46,612 bases of DNA from the NCBI GenBank assembly GCA_016926155.1, contig JAFGPC010000115.1, forward strand, positions 1-46,612. Direction: 5' to 3'. The notes under the pieces were generated by a model that was not told the origin of the DNA, searched no databases, and saw nothing but the letters and a program-made list of their open reading frames with translations. Positions 23,205 to 31,142 of this stretch are shown one piece after another. How positions within the stretch are numbered: position 1 is the stretch's first letter; every line of letters starts with the position of its first letter. Both the position numbers and the translations under genes were made by a program. The stretch is from Sedimentisphaerales bacterium. GTDB taxonomy: Bacteria > Planctomycetota > Phycisphaerae > Sedimentisphaerales > Anaerohalosphaeraceae.

Positions 23205-23232
23205 TTGCATAAATCCATATCGTGCGTATATT
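23205..23232 (+). promoter_or_regulatory. Promoter for the dicarboxylate symporter gene
   Basis: TTGCAT (23205-23210), a 16-bp spacer and TATATT (23227-23232) fit a sigma-70 promoter. Transcription would start near 23239, giving a 36-nt leader with a strong AAGGAG before the ATG. Confidence 0.45.
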
Positions 23233-23274
23233 GTTCAATTCTATGATTCCTCTGACAATGGAAGGAGCTTTAAT

Positions 23275-24618
23275 ATGCGCCAATTATTTGGATTATATTT
23301 CAAGACCTCGCTATTGCTGCGGATCCTTGTCTGTTTTGTTATCGGATCTCTTGTAGGCGTTTTGTTCTGGCATATTTCCCAACAAGGCGAATCGCAACAG
23401 GCGCCGTTGGTGGGAAAAATCATCTCTTGCCTCCTTCCATTCGGACAGGTATTTGTGCATATGCTGAAGATGATTGTCGTACCGATCATCTTTTTTTCGC
23501 TGGTGGTTGGGGCGGCCAGCTTGCCTATTCGTCGCATGGGGCGGATCGGACTTAAGACCGTCTTATGGTATCTTGCTTGTTCGGTGCTGGCAGCGGTTAT
23601 GGGCACAGTTATTGCCCTGTTTGTGAATCCCGGCCGCAGTAATACAGAATCATGGCGTCATCTGATCGATTCCGAGCAGGTCCAGATGGCACAGTCAACG
23701 CTTCCTTCCGAAACTTCCGGTGTATTGTCCGGCATTTTGCTTGGCCTGTTCCGGAATCCCTTTGAAGCCCTGGCTGCAGGTAATTTTCTCCCTATCATTA
23801 CTTTCGCCATCCTGTTCGGACTGGCTATCCGTGTAACCATCGAACGGCGTCAGGCCCAAGCTGTATCACGGTTGGAACAATTGGCCGATCTTCTGGAAGC
23901 CTGTCGCGAAGCGATGTTCACTGTAGTGGAATGGGTCTTGGAGTATGCTCCGATCGGCGTGCTGGCCCTGACCATCACCAATTTCGGGAAGTACGGCCCA
24001 TCAATCGCAGGGCCCTACGTGAGCGTAACAGTCGGTGTGGTCCTGGGTATCTCGGTGATGGTGTTCCTCATGTATCCGACGCTGCTATGGATCGTGACTG
24101 GCCGTAATCCGGTTCCTGTTTTCAAGTCCTTACGCAAGCCGATGATTATGGCCTTTATCACCCGCAGCAGCGCAGCCACCCTTCCGGTCTCCCTGCAAAC
24201 AGCCGAACAGGAATTGAAGATCCACAATGAACTGGCCGGCTTTTCTCTTCCCCTCGGAGCGACGATTAATATGGACGGAGTTTGCGTACATCTACCCATG
24301 TTCGCCGTCCTGGCCGCCAACCTTTTTGGAATTCAACTGAGTACAGGTACGCTGGTCTTACTGGTAATGACAACTGTTTTATCCTCGATTGGAGCGGGCG
24401 GAGTTCCAGGCGGAAGCCTGATGTTGCTTTTTTTAATCCTGGAAACCATGGGGCTAACCGCCGAACAGGTATCCTTTATTGTGGCTCTGGCTCTGGGAAT
24501 TAATCCCATCCTGGATATGTTCGAAACCATGAACAATGTCACGGGCGATCTGGTCTGTACCTATGTTGTCGCCGTCAATGAAAACTTGATTCAAGCCGAT
24601 CCGGATACGTCATCTTGA
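23275..24618 (+). CDS. Dicarboxylate/amino acid:cation symporter (DAACS family)
   Basis: A 447-residue inner-membrane transporter with about eight helices and two re-entrant hairpins, taking up C4-dicarboxylates or acidic amino acids with Na+ or H+. Landmarks: VHMLKMIVVPIIFFSLVVGAASL (helix 3 region), FITRSSAATLPVS (the SSSNT-like hairpin 1 motif), LPLGATINMDGVCVHL (the NMDGT-type cation site, here NMDGV), GAGGVPGGSLML (hairpin 2) and LGINPILDMFETMNNVTGD (helix 8 substrate site with D and N). The Arg of the glutamate/aspartate specificity site on helix 8 is not evident, which leaves substrate preference open. AAGGAG lies upstream of the ATG. Stands alone and converges with the TSUP gene. Confidence 0.93.
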   Translation: MRQLFGLYFKTSLLLRILVCFVIGSLVGVLFWHISQQGESQQAPLVGKIISCLLPFGQVFVHMLKMIVVPIIFFSLVVGAASLPIRRMGRIGLKTVLWYLACSVLAAVMGTVIALFVNPGRSNTESWRHLIDSEQVQMAQSTLPSETSGVLSGILLGLFRNPFEALAAGNFLPIITFAILFGLAIRVTIERRQAQAVSRLEQLADLLEACREAMFTVVEWVLEYAPIGVLALTITNFGKYGPSIAGPYVSVTVGVVLGISVMVFLMYPTLLWIVTGRNPVPVFKSLRKPMIMAFITRSSAATLPVSLQTAEQELKIHNELAGFSLPLGATINMDGVCVHLPMFAVLAANLFGIQLSTGTLVLLVMTTVLSSIGAGGVPGGSLMLLFLILETMGLTAEQVSFIVALALGINPILDMFETMNNVTGDLVCTYVVAVNENLIQADPDTSS

Positions 24619-24644
24619 CTGAAATACAGTGTTTGTTGCGATGA

Positions 24645-25460
24645 TTATTCAATGGGGACAGGTTGAACCGTGAGGAGCTTTGCGGCCGCGAGGAAAAGGA
24701 TGATGATGAAGACGGCCCGAACAAGATTCTGAGGCAGCTTATGCATCAGAAATCCCCCGATATATCCCCCGATCAGTGCCGCGGGAAAGACGAACACAGC
24801 GATGCCGAATGAATCACGGAGTGTAAAGCCGTGTTCAAAGAGGGTCAGGTTTTTATAGACTGCGCCTACGAACGCCATTAAAACCATGGCTGCCGCCGAG
24901 TTGCTCATAGCTCGTCGGATCGGCATTCCCAGCAAAAGTTGCTGCATCGGTGTGGCGACAGTCCCTGCACCGATGCCCAGCAATCCTGCCGCAAAACCGG
25001 TAATGCTCCCAATGGCCAGGGATCGAATGGGTGTAATCTGCAGAGTGGCCTCATTAATCTCCTCGTTCTGAAGTCTTTTTCTGTATCGATAAAGATGGAA
25101 TGCATTATACAGCGCCACATAGACCAGGTAACCACCGAAAAGGCGGGCCAGAAGATAGCTTTCGCGGCCTTCAAATATCCGGCTGTTACTGAACGCCACA
25201 CCCAGGAGAACAGACACTAACGCTGCCGGAATCAACCATTTGATCATAGTCGGCAGGATCGAACCGACACGAAGATGGGCAATACACGACGACAATCCAA
25301 CCGCCACATTACACAACATAGCGGCCGCTTGAATCACGTGCTGGTTCGTATCCGTACACAGGACCATCAACGGAATCATGATGATCGAACCGCCGATGCC
25401 GACCAAGCCGCCGCCGAGCCCCATCGTAAAACCAATGATCAGGTATAATACGACCTCCAC
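24645..25460 (-). CDS. TSUP family (TauE/SafE) membrane transporter
   Basis: A 271-residue inner-membrane protein with about seven or eight helices, of the sulfite/sulfonate exporter TauE/SafE family. The two internal repeats are visible: GFTMGLGGGLVGIGGSIIMIPLMV near the N-terminus and GSITGFAAGLLGIGAGTVATPMQQLLLG in the second half, both with the G-L-L/V-G-I-G-x-G signature. The substrate (sulfite, sulfoacetate or another organosulfur anion) cannot be decided. Translation starts at GTG 25460, 6 bp after the trpC stop, with AAGGTG serving as ribosome-binding site, so it is the last gene of the smpB-DUF1844-trpC operon. Confidence 0.9.
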   Translation of the reverse strand: MEVVLYLIIGFTMGLGGGLVGIGGSIIMIPLMVLCTDTNQHVIQAAAMLCNVAVGLSSCIAHLRVGSILPTMIKWLIPAALVSVLLGVAFSNSRIFEGRESYLLARLFGGYLVYVALYNAFHLYRYRKRLQNEEINEATLQITPIRSLAIGSITGFAAGLLGIGAGTVATPMQQLLLGMPIRRAMSNSAAAMVLMAFVGAVYKNLTLFEHGFTLRDSFGIAVFVFPAALIGGYIGGFLMHKLPQNLVRAVFIIILFLAAAKLLTVQPVPIE

Positions 25461-25466
25461 AGCACC

Positions 25467-26270
25467 TTACCCGAACAATTCCCGGAACTTGTCTTCGATG
25501 CTCTCGCTTTCGCACAGAGTCTGGCCGATCAAAACCGCATCGACACCAACTCGAATGAGTTTCTCCACATCCGCTCGCGTCTTGATGCCACTTTCGGCCA
25601 CCAGATGCGATGTATCCTCCACCATGTCGGCCAGGCGCGATGTCGTATTGAGATCCACTTTCATCGTGGTCAGATCCCGATTGTTGATGCCCAGCACACT
25701 ATAGTGTTTCTGTGGAAATCCGATCACACTTCGCATAGTCAACAGTGTATCAGGGCTATGTACCTCTAAAAGAACTGTTAACGTAAGCTGGTTGGCAAGA
25801 ATCTGTAAATCCATCAATTCGCCCGGTTTAAGGGCCTCGGCAATGAGCAAAATCGCATCAGCGCCGGCCATGCGGGCTTCATAGACCTGATAGGGATCGA
25901 TGATAAAATCTTTACGAAGTACCGGTAAGGCAACGGCCTGTTTGACCTGTGTAAGAAATTCGAGCCGGCCCTGAAAATACTTTTCATCCGTTACAACACT
26001 GATCGCATCGGCCCCGCAATGCTGATACGTTTGAGCGATGTGAACAGGATCAAAATCCGGTCGGATCAGGCCCGCCGAAGGAGAAGCCTTTTTAACTTCG
26101 GCAATCACATTGAGACCGCGTGGATTGGGTTTGGTAACCGCCTTGTGAAAGTTGCGGCACTTGGGCAGATCCCTGCAGCGGGTTCTCATCTGATCCAGAG
26201 GGATCAGCGCCTTTCGCTGCTCGACTTCAATGCGTTTATCGGTGATGATCTGATCGAGAATATTGCTCAA
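25467..26270 (-). CDS. trpC: Indole-3-glycerol phosphate synthase
   Basis: A 267-residue (beta/alpha)8 enzyme of tryptophan synthesis that converts carboxyphenylamino-deoxyribulose phosphate to indole-3-glycerol phosphate with loss of CO2. Motifs: VIAEVKKASPSAGLIRPDFDP (catalytic Lys and the phosphate region), AISVVTDEKYFQG (second Lys), LPVLRKDFIIDPYQVYEA (third catalytic Lys), LLEVHSPDTL (Glu), LGINNRDLTTMKVDLNTT (Asn) and VAESGIKTRADV (phosphate loop). The usual length is about 260. No other trp gene is in the window; here trpC rides in an operon with smpB, DUF1844 and a TSUP transporter. Confidence 0.97.
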   Translation of the reverse strand: MSNILDQIITDKRIEVEQRKALIPLDQMRTRCRDLPKCRNFHKAVTKPNPRGLNVIAEVKKASPSAGLIRPDFDPVHIAQTYQHCGADAISVVTDEKYFQGRLEFLTQVKQAVALPVLRKDFIIDPYQVYEARMAGADAILLIAEALKPGELMDLQILANQLTLTVLLEVHSPDTLLTMRSVIGFPQKHYSVLGINNRDLTTMKVDLNTTSRLADMVEDTSHLVAESGIKTRADVEKLIRVGVDAVLIGQTLCESESIEDKFRELFG

Positions 26271-26279
26271 TACCGCCCC

Positions 26280-26660
26280 CTATCCGGCCATCTGTACAAA
26301 AGCCATCCGCAACTGAGCCAGTGTGCCCTGTAAAAGGCTGTCTTCTTCTTCGGTCAAATTACCTTTCGTTTTTTCCGCAATGACGTCCAGCATATCAATG
26401 TTAAATTTGGCCATGGTAAAGTCCGGCTTGGGGGGCTCAGATCCTTTTTCGTGGATCAGCCCAAGAGAAAACATGGCCTGCGTGGCTAGCATACTGACAA
26501 GTGCGCTCAGATCGGCGGGAGGGAGCGACGACGCCTCTTCCTCTTGCCCTTCTTCATGTTGGACTTTCTGTTCGGAAGTCAGAGTTTCCTTTTCGCGCTG
26601 GGCCTGACTCTTCCAGTCTTCGTCGACAATAATTTTCTTTTCCTGTTCTTTTTCGCCCAT
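26280..26660 (-). CDS. DUF1844 domain protein
   Basis: A 126-residue soluble protein. The N-terminal half is highly charged (KEQEKKIIVDEDWKSQAQREKE, then a Glu-rich linker). The C-terminal half is the DUF1844 helical domain: LPPADLSALVSMLATQAMFSLGLI, then MAKFNIDMLDVIAEKTKGNLTEEEDSLLQGTLAQLRMAFVQM. DUF1844 has no assigned biochemical function and is common in acidobacteria, planctomycetes and deltaproteobacteria. It lies 9 bp upstream of trpC and 11 bp downstream of smpB on the same strand. Confidence 0.9.
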   Translation of the reverse strand: MGEKEQEKKIIVDEDWKSQAQREKETLTSEQKVQHEEGQEEEASSLPPADLSALVSMLATQAMFSLGLIHEKGSEPPKPDFTMAKFNIDMLDVIAEKTKGNLTEEEDSLLQGTLAQLRMAFVQMAG

Positions 26661-26671
26661 TGTGTTCCTCT

Positions 26672-27154
26672 CTATTTTCGGTATCGTTTCAGGTCCCGCT
26701 GCAAATCGCGTTTTTGCTGTTCTTTCTGGAGCTTGGAGCGTTTATCGTACTGGCGTTTCCCGCGGACCAGGGCCAGTTCGACCTTGGCCAGGCCTCGGCT
26801 GTTGAAATAGATCCGCAGAGGCACCAGCGTAAAACCCCGCTGCATAAGCTTGGATTCAATTTTGTGAATCTGGGATTTTCGAAGCAACAGTTTACGCTTA
26901 CGTTCCGGATCATGGTTCACCGAGGCCATGGCATAGGGAGAAATCTTACATCCGACCAACCAGATTTCTCCGCCGATGATACGGGCATAGGAGCCATCCA
27001 GGTCGCCTCCTCGGTTTCTGAGGCTTTTTACCTCGGTGCCCAGAAGGGCAACACCAGCCTCGACCTTCTCGACCAGTTCATAGTTGAGATAGGCTTTCTT
27101 ATTCTTAACCTGTGGCGTCTCAGCAGCGCCTTTTTTTGCCTGCTTTTTTCCCAT
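26672..27154 (-). CDS. smpB: SsrA-binding protein SmpB
   Basis: A 160-residue partner of tmRNA in trans-translation rescue of stalled ribosomes. An N-terminal extension MGKKQAKKGAAETPQ is followed by the OB-like barrel: NKKAYLNYELVEKVEAGVALLGTEVKSLRNRGGDLDGSYARI, with the conserved GTEVKSLR and the Asp/Gly-Ser-Tyr motif. Then come HDPERKRKLLLRKSQI (the tmRNA-binding Arg/Lys-Leu-Leu-Leu motif) and LVPLRIYFNSRGLAKVELALVRGKRQYDKR, ending in the basic helical tail that inserts into the mRNA channel. First gene of a four-gene operon. The tmRNA gene itself is not in the window. Confidence 0.97.
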   Translation of the reverse strand: MGKKQAKKGAAETPQVKNKKAYLNYELVEKVEAGVALLGTEVKSLRNRGGDLDGSYARIIGGEIWLVGCKISPYAMASVNHDPERKRKLLLRKSQIHKIESKLMQRGFTLVPLRIYFNSRGLAKVELALVRGKRQYDKRSKLQKEQQKRDLQRDLKRYRK

Positions 27155-27160
27155 CCCACC

Positions 27161-27188
27161 ATCTTATCGGGCGACTCAGCTTTTGCAA
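27161..27188 (-). promoter_or_regulatory. Candidate promoter of the smpB operon, very close to the start codon
   Basis: On the minus strand TTGCAA (27188-27183), a 16-bp spacer and TAAGAT (27166-27161) are found. The predicted transcription start falls about 7 nt downstream, essentially on the smpB ATG (27154), which would give a leaderless or near-leaderless message. Confidence 0.35.
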
Positions 27189-27331
27189 GCGGCTCTTGGA
27201 AAGGGGAAATACCCCACTTTTGGTATAAAAAAACAGATCATCGAGTCTGATTGATGTTTTTTCACAAGAAAACTTCTGGATCAGGACATAATTTCCCGAA
27301 ATATAAGGCAGAGTTTTTCTGGAGATTCCTA

Positions 27332-27715
27332 ATGTATTGCCGCTCTTGTGGTACACAGAACGACGATAATAATTATCGCTGCATCCAATGCGGCGAAGTC
27401 ATACAATTTCTCAGTACTCCACCTCAAACCACGTATCGGATTGAAGAGGATGCAGGCATGAGGATGTTGCTTCCGGTGGGTCGCTCTTTATGGGCTCTCA
27501 TAGCCGGGTATTTCGGGTTATTTGCTATTTTAATTTTTCCAGCTCCGATTGCTTTAGTAACAGGGATTATAGCCGTTATTGATATTCGTCGAAATGAAAA
27601 AAAGCGAGGTATGGGACGTGCGATTTTTGCTATCGTGATGGGATTTATTTTTTCAATTTTCTTTGTGTTTTCTATGTTAGGCCTCTTAGCTGACGTTTTT
27701 AATGGAGTAGAATAA
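27332..27715 (+). CDS. Zinc-ribbon membrane protein (DUF4190-like)
   Basis: 127 residues. The ATG at 27332 is preferred over an upstream in-frame ATG because CTGGAG lies 8 nt before it and MYCRSCGTQN is a typical protein start. An N-terminal zinc ribbon has two CxxC knuckles (CRSCGTQNDDNNYRCIQCG). A linker and two membrane helices follow (about 55-85, LWALIAGYFGLFAILIFPAPIALVTGIIAVIDI, and 98-122, AIFAIVMGFIFSIFFVFSML). The GIIAVIDIRRNEKKRGMGRAIFAIVMG hinge is the DUF4190 pattern. Function unknown. First of three small membrane genes on the same strand. Confidence 0.85.
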   Translation: MYCRSCGTQNDDNNYRCIQCGEVIQFLSTPPQTTYRIEEDAGMRMLLPVGRSLWALIAGYFGLFAILIFPAPIALVTGIIAVIDIRRNEKKRGMGRAIFAIVMGFIFSIFFVFSMLGLLADVFNGVE

Positions 27716-27743
27716 AAATTCGATTGGTTTGGAAGGAATAACC

Positions 27744-28130
27744 ATGTTCTGTAGTAAATGCGGTACAATCAATGACGACAATGCGTTCCGATGCGTAAAC
27801 TGTGGCGAACAACTTCAGGGAGGCGGGCCCGGTAGTTCAACACAACAGGCCCCCGGTGGCGTTGGGAATGTACCCAACTACCTGGTGCAGGCCATCCTGA
27901 TCACATTGTGCTGCTGTCTGCCCTTTGGAATCGTGGCCATTGTGTACGCCGCTCAGGTCAACGGCAAACTTCAGGCTGGAGATTATCAAGGTGCATTAGA
28001 ATGTTCAGGCAAGGCCAAGATGTGGTGCTGGTTGGGTTTCGGCATTGGTTTGCTGGCTAACCTTATTATTTTTGGTCTACAAATTATTGGTGCAATCGCT
28101 ACAGGAGCGGGAAGTATGCGAGGGTATTAA
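27744..28130 (+). CDS. Zinc-ribbon CD225/dispanin family membrane protein
   Basis: 128 residues starting at the ATG after GGAAGGA. An N-terminal zinc ribbon (CSKCGTINDDNAFRCVNCG) is nearly a copy of the one in the preceding gene. A Gly/Gln linker leads to the CD225 domain: NYLVQAILITLCCCLPFGIVAIVYAAQVNGKLQAGDYQGALECSGKAKMWCWLGFGIGLLANLI. This includes the CCCxPxGIVAIVYAxQVNxKxxxGDxxGA signature shared with animal IFITM/dispanins. There are two membrane segments, one of them possibly re-entrant. Role in bacteria not established. 28 bp after the previous gene. Confidence 0.93.
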   Translation: MFCSKCGTINDDNAFRCVNCGEQLQGGGPGSSTQQAPGGVGNVPNYLVQAILITLCCCLPFGIVAIVYAAQVNGKLQAGDYQGALECSGKAKMWCWLGFGIGLLANLIIFGLQIIGAIATGAGSMRGY

Positions 28131-28165
28131 AGATATACCCTTCAGGGATGATGGCCTAATTTAAC

Positions 28166-28567
28166 ATGCACAAAAAACGATGGATTGTACTCAGTGGATT
28201 TTTTGCCCTTGTTGTGGGGGGGATCTGTCTATTTCTATTTGATCCTGCAGAGGCCGGCTTTTTTCCTGTCTGTCCCTTCCATCGTCTGACAGGATTGTAT
28301 TGCTCCGGCTGCGGATCGACCCGGGCTATCCATGCTCTGCTGCATGGAAAATTCCTGGATGCCCTGGATATGAATCCACTCATGGTGATCGCCCTTCCGT
28401 TCATTCTCTACGGATTGGGACGACAATGTTATTGGTGGTTTTTCGGCAAAAAGACAACGGCGAGAAGACTGCGAGCCTTTTGGATATGGATCATACTCAT
28501 CGTGGTGGTAACATATACAATTCTCCGCAATATCCCCCTCTACCCGTTCACAATCCTGGCGCCATAA
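28166..28567 (+). CDS. DUF2752 membrane protein
   Basis: 133 residues, three membrane helices (about 6-25, 68-88, 105-125). The family hallmark CPFHRLTGLYCSGCGSTRAI lies between the first and second helix, with C-P-F-x5-G-x-x-C-x-G-C-G-x-T-R. Basic residues follow the last helices. The conserved Cys/Thr/Arg motif suggests a metal or catalytic site, but the function is unknown. It completes a zinc-ribbon / CD225 / DUF2752 trio that recurs in several bacterial phyla. Its stop is 1 bp from the end of the convergent lpxR-like gene. Confidence 0.92.
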   Translation: MHKKRWIVLSGFFALVVGGICLFLFDPAEAGFFPVCPFHRLTGLYCSGCGSTRAIHALLHGKFLDALDMNPLMVIALPFILYGLGRQCYWWFFGKKTTARRLRAFWIWIILIVVVTYTILRNIPLYPFTILAP

Positions 28568-28568
28568 A

Positions 28569-29525
28569 TTAGAACAGCAACGTGACGGTAAAAGCGCCGA
28601 AGCTGTCGTTGGCATGTTGTTCTTTGTATTCCCGGGTGAAGAAGGTCTGGGAATAGCCCACTTCCAGCCATTTTCTGTGATAGACCGCGCCGACCTGCAA
28701 TTCACCGACCAGAGGCTTCTCATCAAGGCCGGTCAGGAATCGATTATGTTCCACCAGCCGTCCTCCCGCTCGACAGAACAAATAGAAACTGGCCGGATCG
28801 GACAACGACTTGCCGATTTCCGTGGTAGGCAGCTCCAGGCGGCCCGGTCCGAAATCGCCCGGCAGGCTCCAGCCATAGCGGAATAGCAATCCAAGAGCGG
28901 CTTGACGATGTACCGAACCGAGGGTAAATCCATATTCCGGAATCACTTCCAGATTCTTGATACCGGCCAGGGGCGAATCGGTCCACTTGATTCGGCTGCG
29001 ATAGATAAAATCAAACGCGAACTCATCGCCGAGTTGATTTTCCCATCCCAACGGCTTGTCGGAATGAAGCCAGTCATGAATTTCTGACTGGACATCATCG
29101 GCATGGGCTGTAGGTCCGATGACTCCAAGATTCAGCTCAAAATGCTCCAGTTGCCTATCCGTGGCCCGCTGGGCAAACCATCCCGTATAAAGCCACCCGG
29201 AATACTTCATGTCATCGGGGCGCCGCAGTTGCGGCATCTCGATCCGGTCCGGTGTGTAAATGTTCTGTCCGAGCGACAGGCCCACGGCGGTGGTCACATC
29301 CTGGCCGCCCCCAAAATCAAACCAGGTTTCAAAATCTTTAAGCCAGTCCCATTCCGGCTGCGCCGTATACACCATGCGAAATCCGTTCGTATAGTGGCGA
29401 TCGGTGTGGCCGTTGGGTTTATGAAAACGGCTGTCATTTTCCCAATACACACTAAACGATTTGGCTGTCGTAAAAGAGGGGAAAAATAAAAGGCATATCC
29501 AAAACACACATATGTATTTTTTCAT
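28569..29525 (-). CDS. Lipid A 3'-O-deacylase, LpxR-like outer membrane protein
   Basis: 318 residues with a signal peptide (about 1-21, ending TTA) and alternating beta-barrel sequence ending in the C-terminal aromatic FTVTLLF typical of outer-membrane proteins. The LpxR/DUF2219 landmarks are present: YWENDSRF (Asn/Asp of the active site), DRHYTNGFRMVY (Thr), and LGVIGPTAHADDVQSEIHDWL (catalytic His/Gln region). LpxR removes the 3'-acyloxyacyl group of lipid A, and its presence implies an LPS-type outer leaflet. GAGGA precedes the ATG. It lies 54 bp downstream of guaA on the same strand, so it may be co-transcribed with guaBA; no terminator is seen between them. Confidence 0.9.
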   Translation of the reverse strand: MKKYICVFWICLLFFPSFTTAKSFSVYWENDSRFHKPNGHTDRHYTNGFRMVYTAQPEWDWLKDFETWFDFGGGQDVTTAVGLSLGQNIYTPDRIEMPQLRRPDDMKYSGWLYTGWFAQRATDRQLEHFELNLGVIGPTAHADDVQSEIHDWLHSDKPLGWENQLGDEFAFDFIYRSRIKWTDSPLAGIKNLEVIPEYGFTLGSVHRQAALGLLFRYGWSLPGDFGPGRLELPTTEIGKSLSDPASFYLFCRAGGRLVEHNRFLTGLDEKPLVGELQVGAVYHRKWLEVGYSQTFFTREYKEQHANDSFGAFTVTLLF

Positions 29526-29579
29526 TGCAATCCTCTTGTATTCAATCTTCTGTTGAGGACATGCTGGCTACAAAGCCGA

Positions 29580-31121
29580 TCACTCCCACTCAATGGTCGC
29601 CGGAGGCTTGCTGGAGATGTCATAAACCACGCGGTTGACACCCCGAACTTCATTGATAATCCGGCTGGCAATTCGTCCCAGTACCTCATGCGGAATATAG
29701 CAGAAATCGGCCGTCATAAAGTCGGTGGTCTCCACAGCCCGAATCGCGATCACCGATTCATAGCTTCGCTCATCGCCCATTACGCCGACGGTACCGACCG
29801 GCAGCAGGACCGCCAGGGCCTGGCTAATCCTACGATACAAATTGGCGGCCCGGATCTCTTCGATCAGGATATGATCGGCCTCACAGAGGACAGCCAGGCG
29901 TTCCTTCGTAATCTCGCCGACAATGCGCACCGCCAAACCCGGGCCCGGAAAGGGATGCCGCCAGACCATGTCGGCAGGCAGTCCCAGGTATTCCCCGACC
30001 AGTCGAACTTCATCCTTAAACAGATCCCGCAGCGGCTCGACAAGGTCAAAGCCCAATTGTTCCGGCAGGCCGCCCACGTTGTGATGCAGCTTGATATTGG
30101 CCGCCAGATTACCATCTTTATGCCCCGACTCAATCACATCCGGATAGAGGGTGCCCTGCGCCAGGAACCGGGCATTGGGGATCTTGTCGGCCTCCGACTG
30201 AAAAGCCTCAATAAACTCGGCGCCGATGATTTTGCGTTTCTGCTGGGGATCGGTCACACCGGCAAGCCTGGCAAGAAACTGCTCGCCCCAATCGACGACC
30301 CGCAGGTTAATACGGAAATGGTTTCGAAAGGTCGAGACCACTGTCTGACGTTCATTTTTCCGCAGCAGACCATTATCTACGAAAATACAAACGAGTTGAT
30401 CGCCGACGGCTTTGTGCAGTAACGCCGCTGTAACCGCCGAATCGACACCGCCGCTGAGTCCGCAGATCACGGTCGCATCACCCACCTGCTCGCGTACGTT
30501 ACGAACTGTTTCCTCGACGAAATCGCTCATCTGCCAGTCGCCCGCACAGCCACAGATGTCATAGAGAAAATTCTTGAGGATATCCAAGCCATGAGGAGTA
30601 TGGGTTACCTCCGGATGGAATTGTACACCATAAAAGCGTCTATTGCGATGACGGACCGCCGCATAAGGGCAGGTATCGGTCCGGGCCAGGGAGATGAAAT
30701 CCTGCGACAGATCATTGACCTGATCGCCATGGCTCATCCATACGGTTGTGTGTTCGGGGAGGGAAGCCAGCAGGTCACTGGTTTCAGTGATATGTAAGCC
30801 GGTCCGACCGTACTCACGACTATGGGCCGGCTTGACATCGGCACCAAGGATTTGCGAGCCTATCTGCATGCCATAGCAGATACCCAATATCGGCACTCCA
30901 AGCTCAAAAATCTTTTCGTCACAGCGCGGAGCATTTTCCGCATATACACTGGCCGGGCCTCCCGACAGGATGACTCCCTTGAGATTGTGTCCGGCAAGTT
31001 CAGCAACGGAAATATTCGGCTGAACGATTTCCGAATACACTTTATGTTCCCGCACCCGGCGGGCAATCAATTGAATGTATTGACTTCCAAAATCGATGAT
31101 TGCTATAGTTTCGTGAGACAT
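29580..31121 (-). CDS. guaA: GMP synthase (glutamine-hydrolysing)
   Basis: This 513-residue enzyme converts XMP to GMP with ATP and glutamine. The N-terminal class I glutamine amidotransferase has the triad C82 (GICYGMQ), H169 and E171 ([10 protein letters not shown]). The ATP-pyrophosphatase domain carries the PP-loop SGGVDS at 223-228. The C-terminal dimerisation domain ends canonically in IEWE (KPPATIEWE). It follows guaB by 21 bp on the same strand. Full length and very confident. Confidence 0.99.
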   Translation of the reverse strand: MSHETIAIIDFGSQYIQLIARRVREHKVYSEIVQPNISVAELAGHNLKGVILSGGPASVYAENAPRCDEKIFELGVPILGICYGMQIGSQILGADVKPAHSREYGRTGLHITETSDLLASLPEHTTVWMSHGDQVNDLSQDFISLARTDTCPYAAVRHRNRRFYGVQFHPEVTHTPHGLDILKNFLYDICGCAGDWQMSDFVEETVRNVREQVGDATVICGLSGGVDSAVTAALLHKAVGDQLVCIFVDNGLLRKNERQTVVSTFRNHFRINLRVVDWGEQFLARLAGVTDPQQKRKIIGAEFIEAFQSEADKIPNARFLAQGTLYPDVIESGHKDGNLAANIKLHHNVGGLPEQLGFDLVEPLRDLFKDEVRLVGEYLGLPADMVWRHPFPGPGLAVRIVGEITKERLAVLCEADHILIEEIRAANLYRRISQALAVLLPVGTVGVMGDERSYESVIAIRAVETTDFMTADFCYIPHEVLGRIASRIINEVRGVNRVVYDISSKPPATIEWE

Positions 31122-31142
31122 ACTGTCTATCGCTACCTTCTC

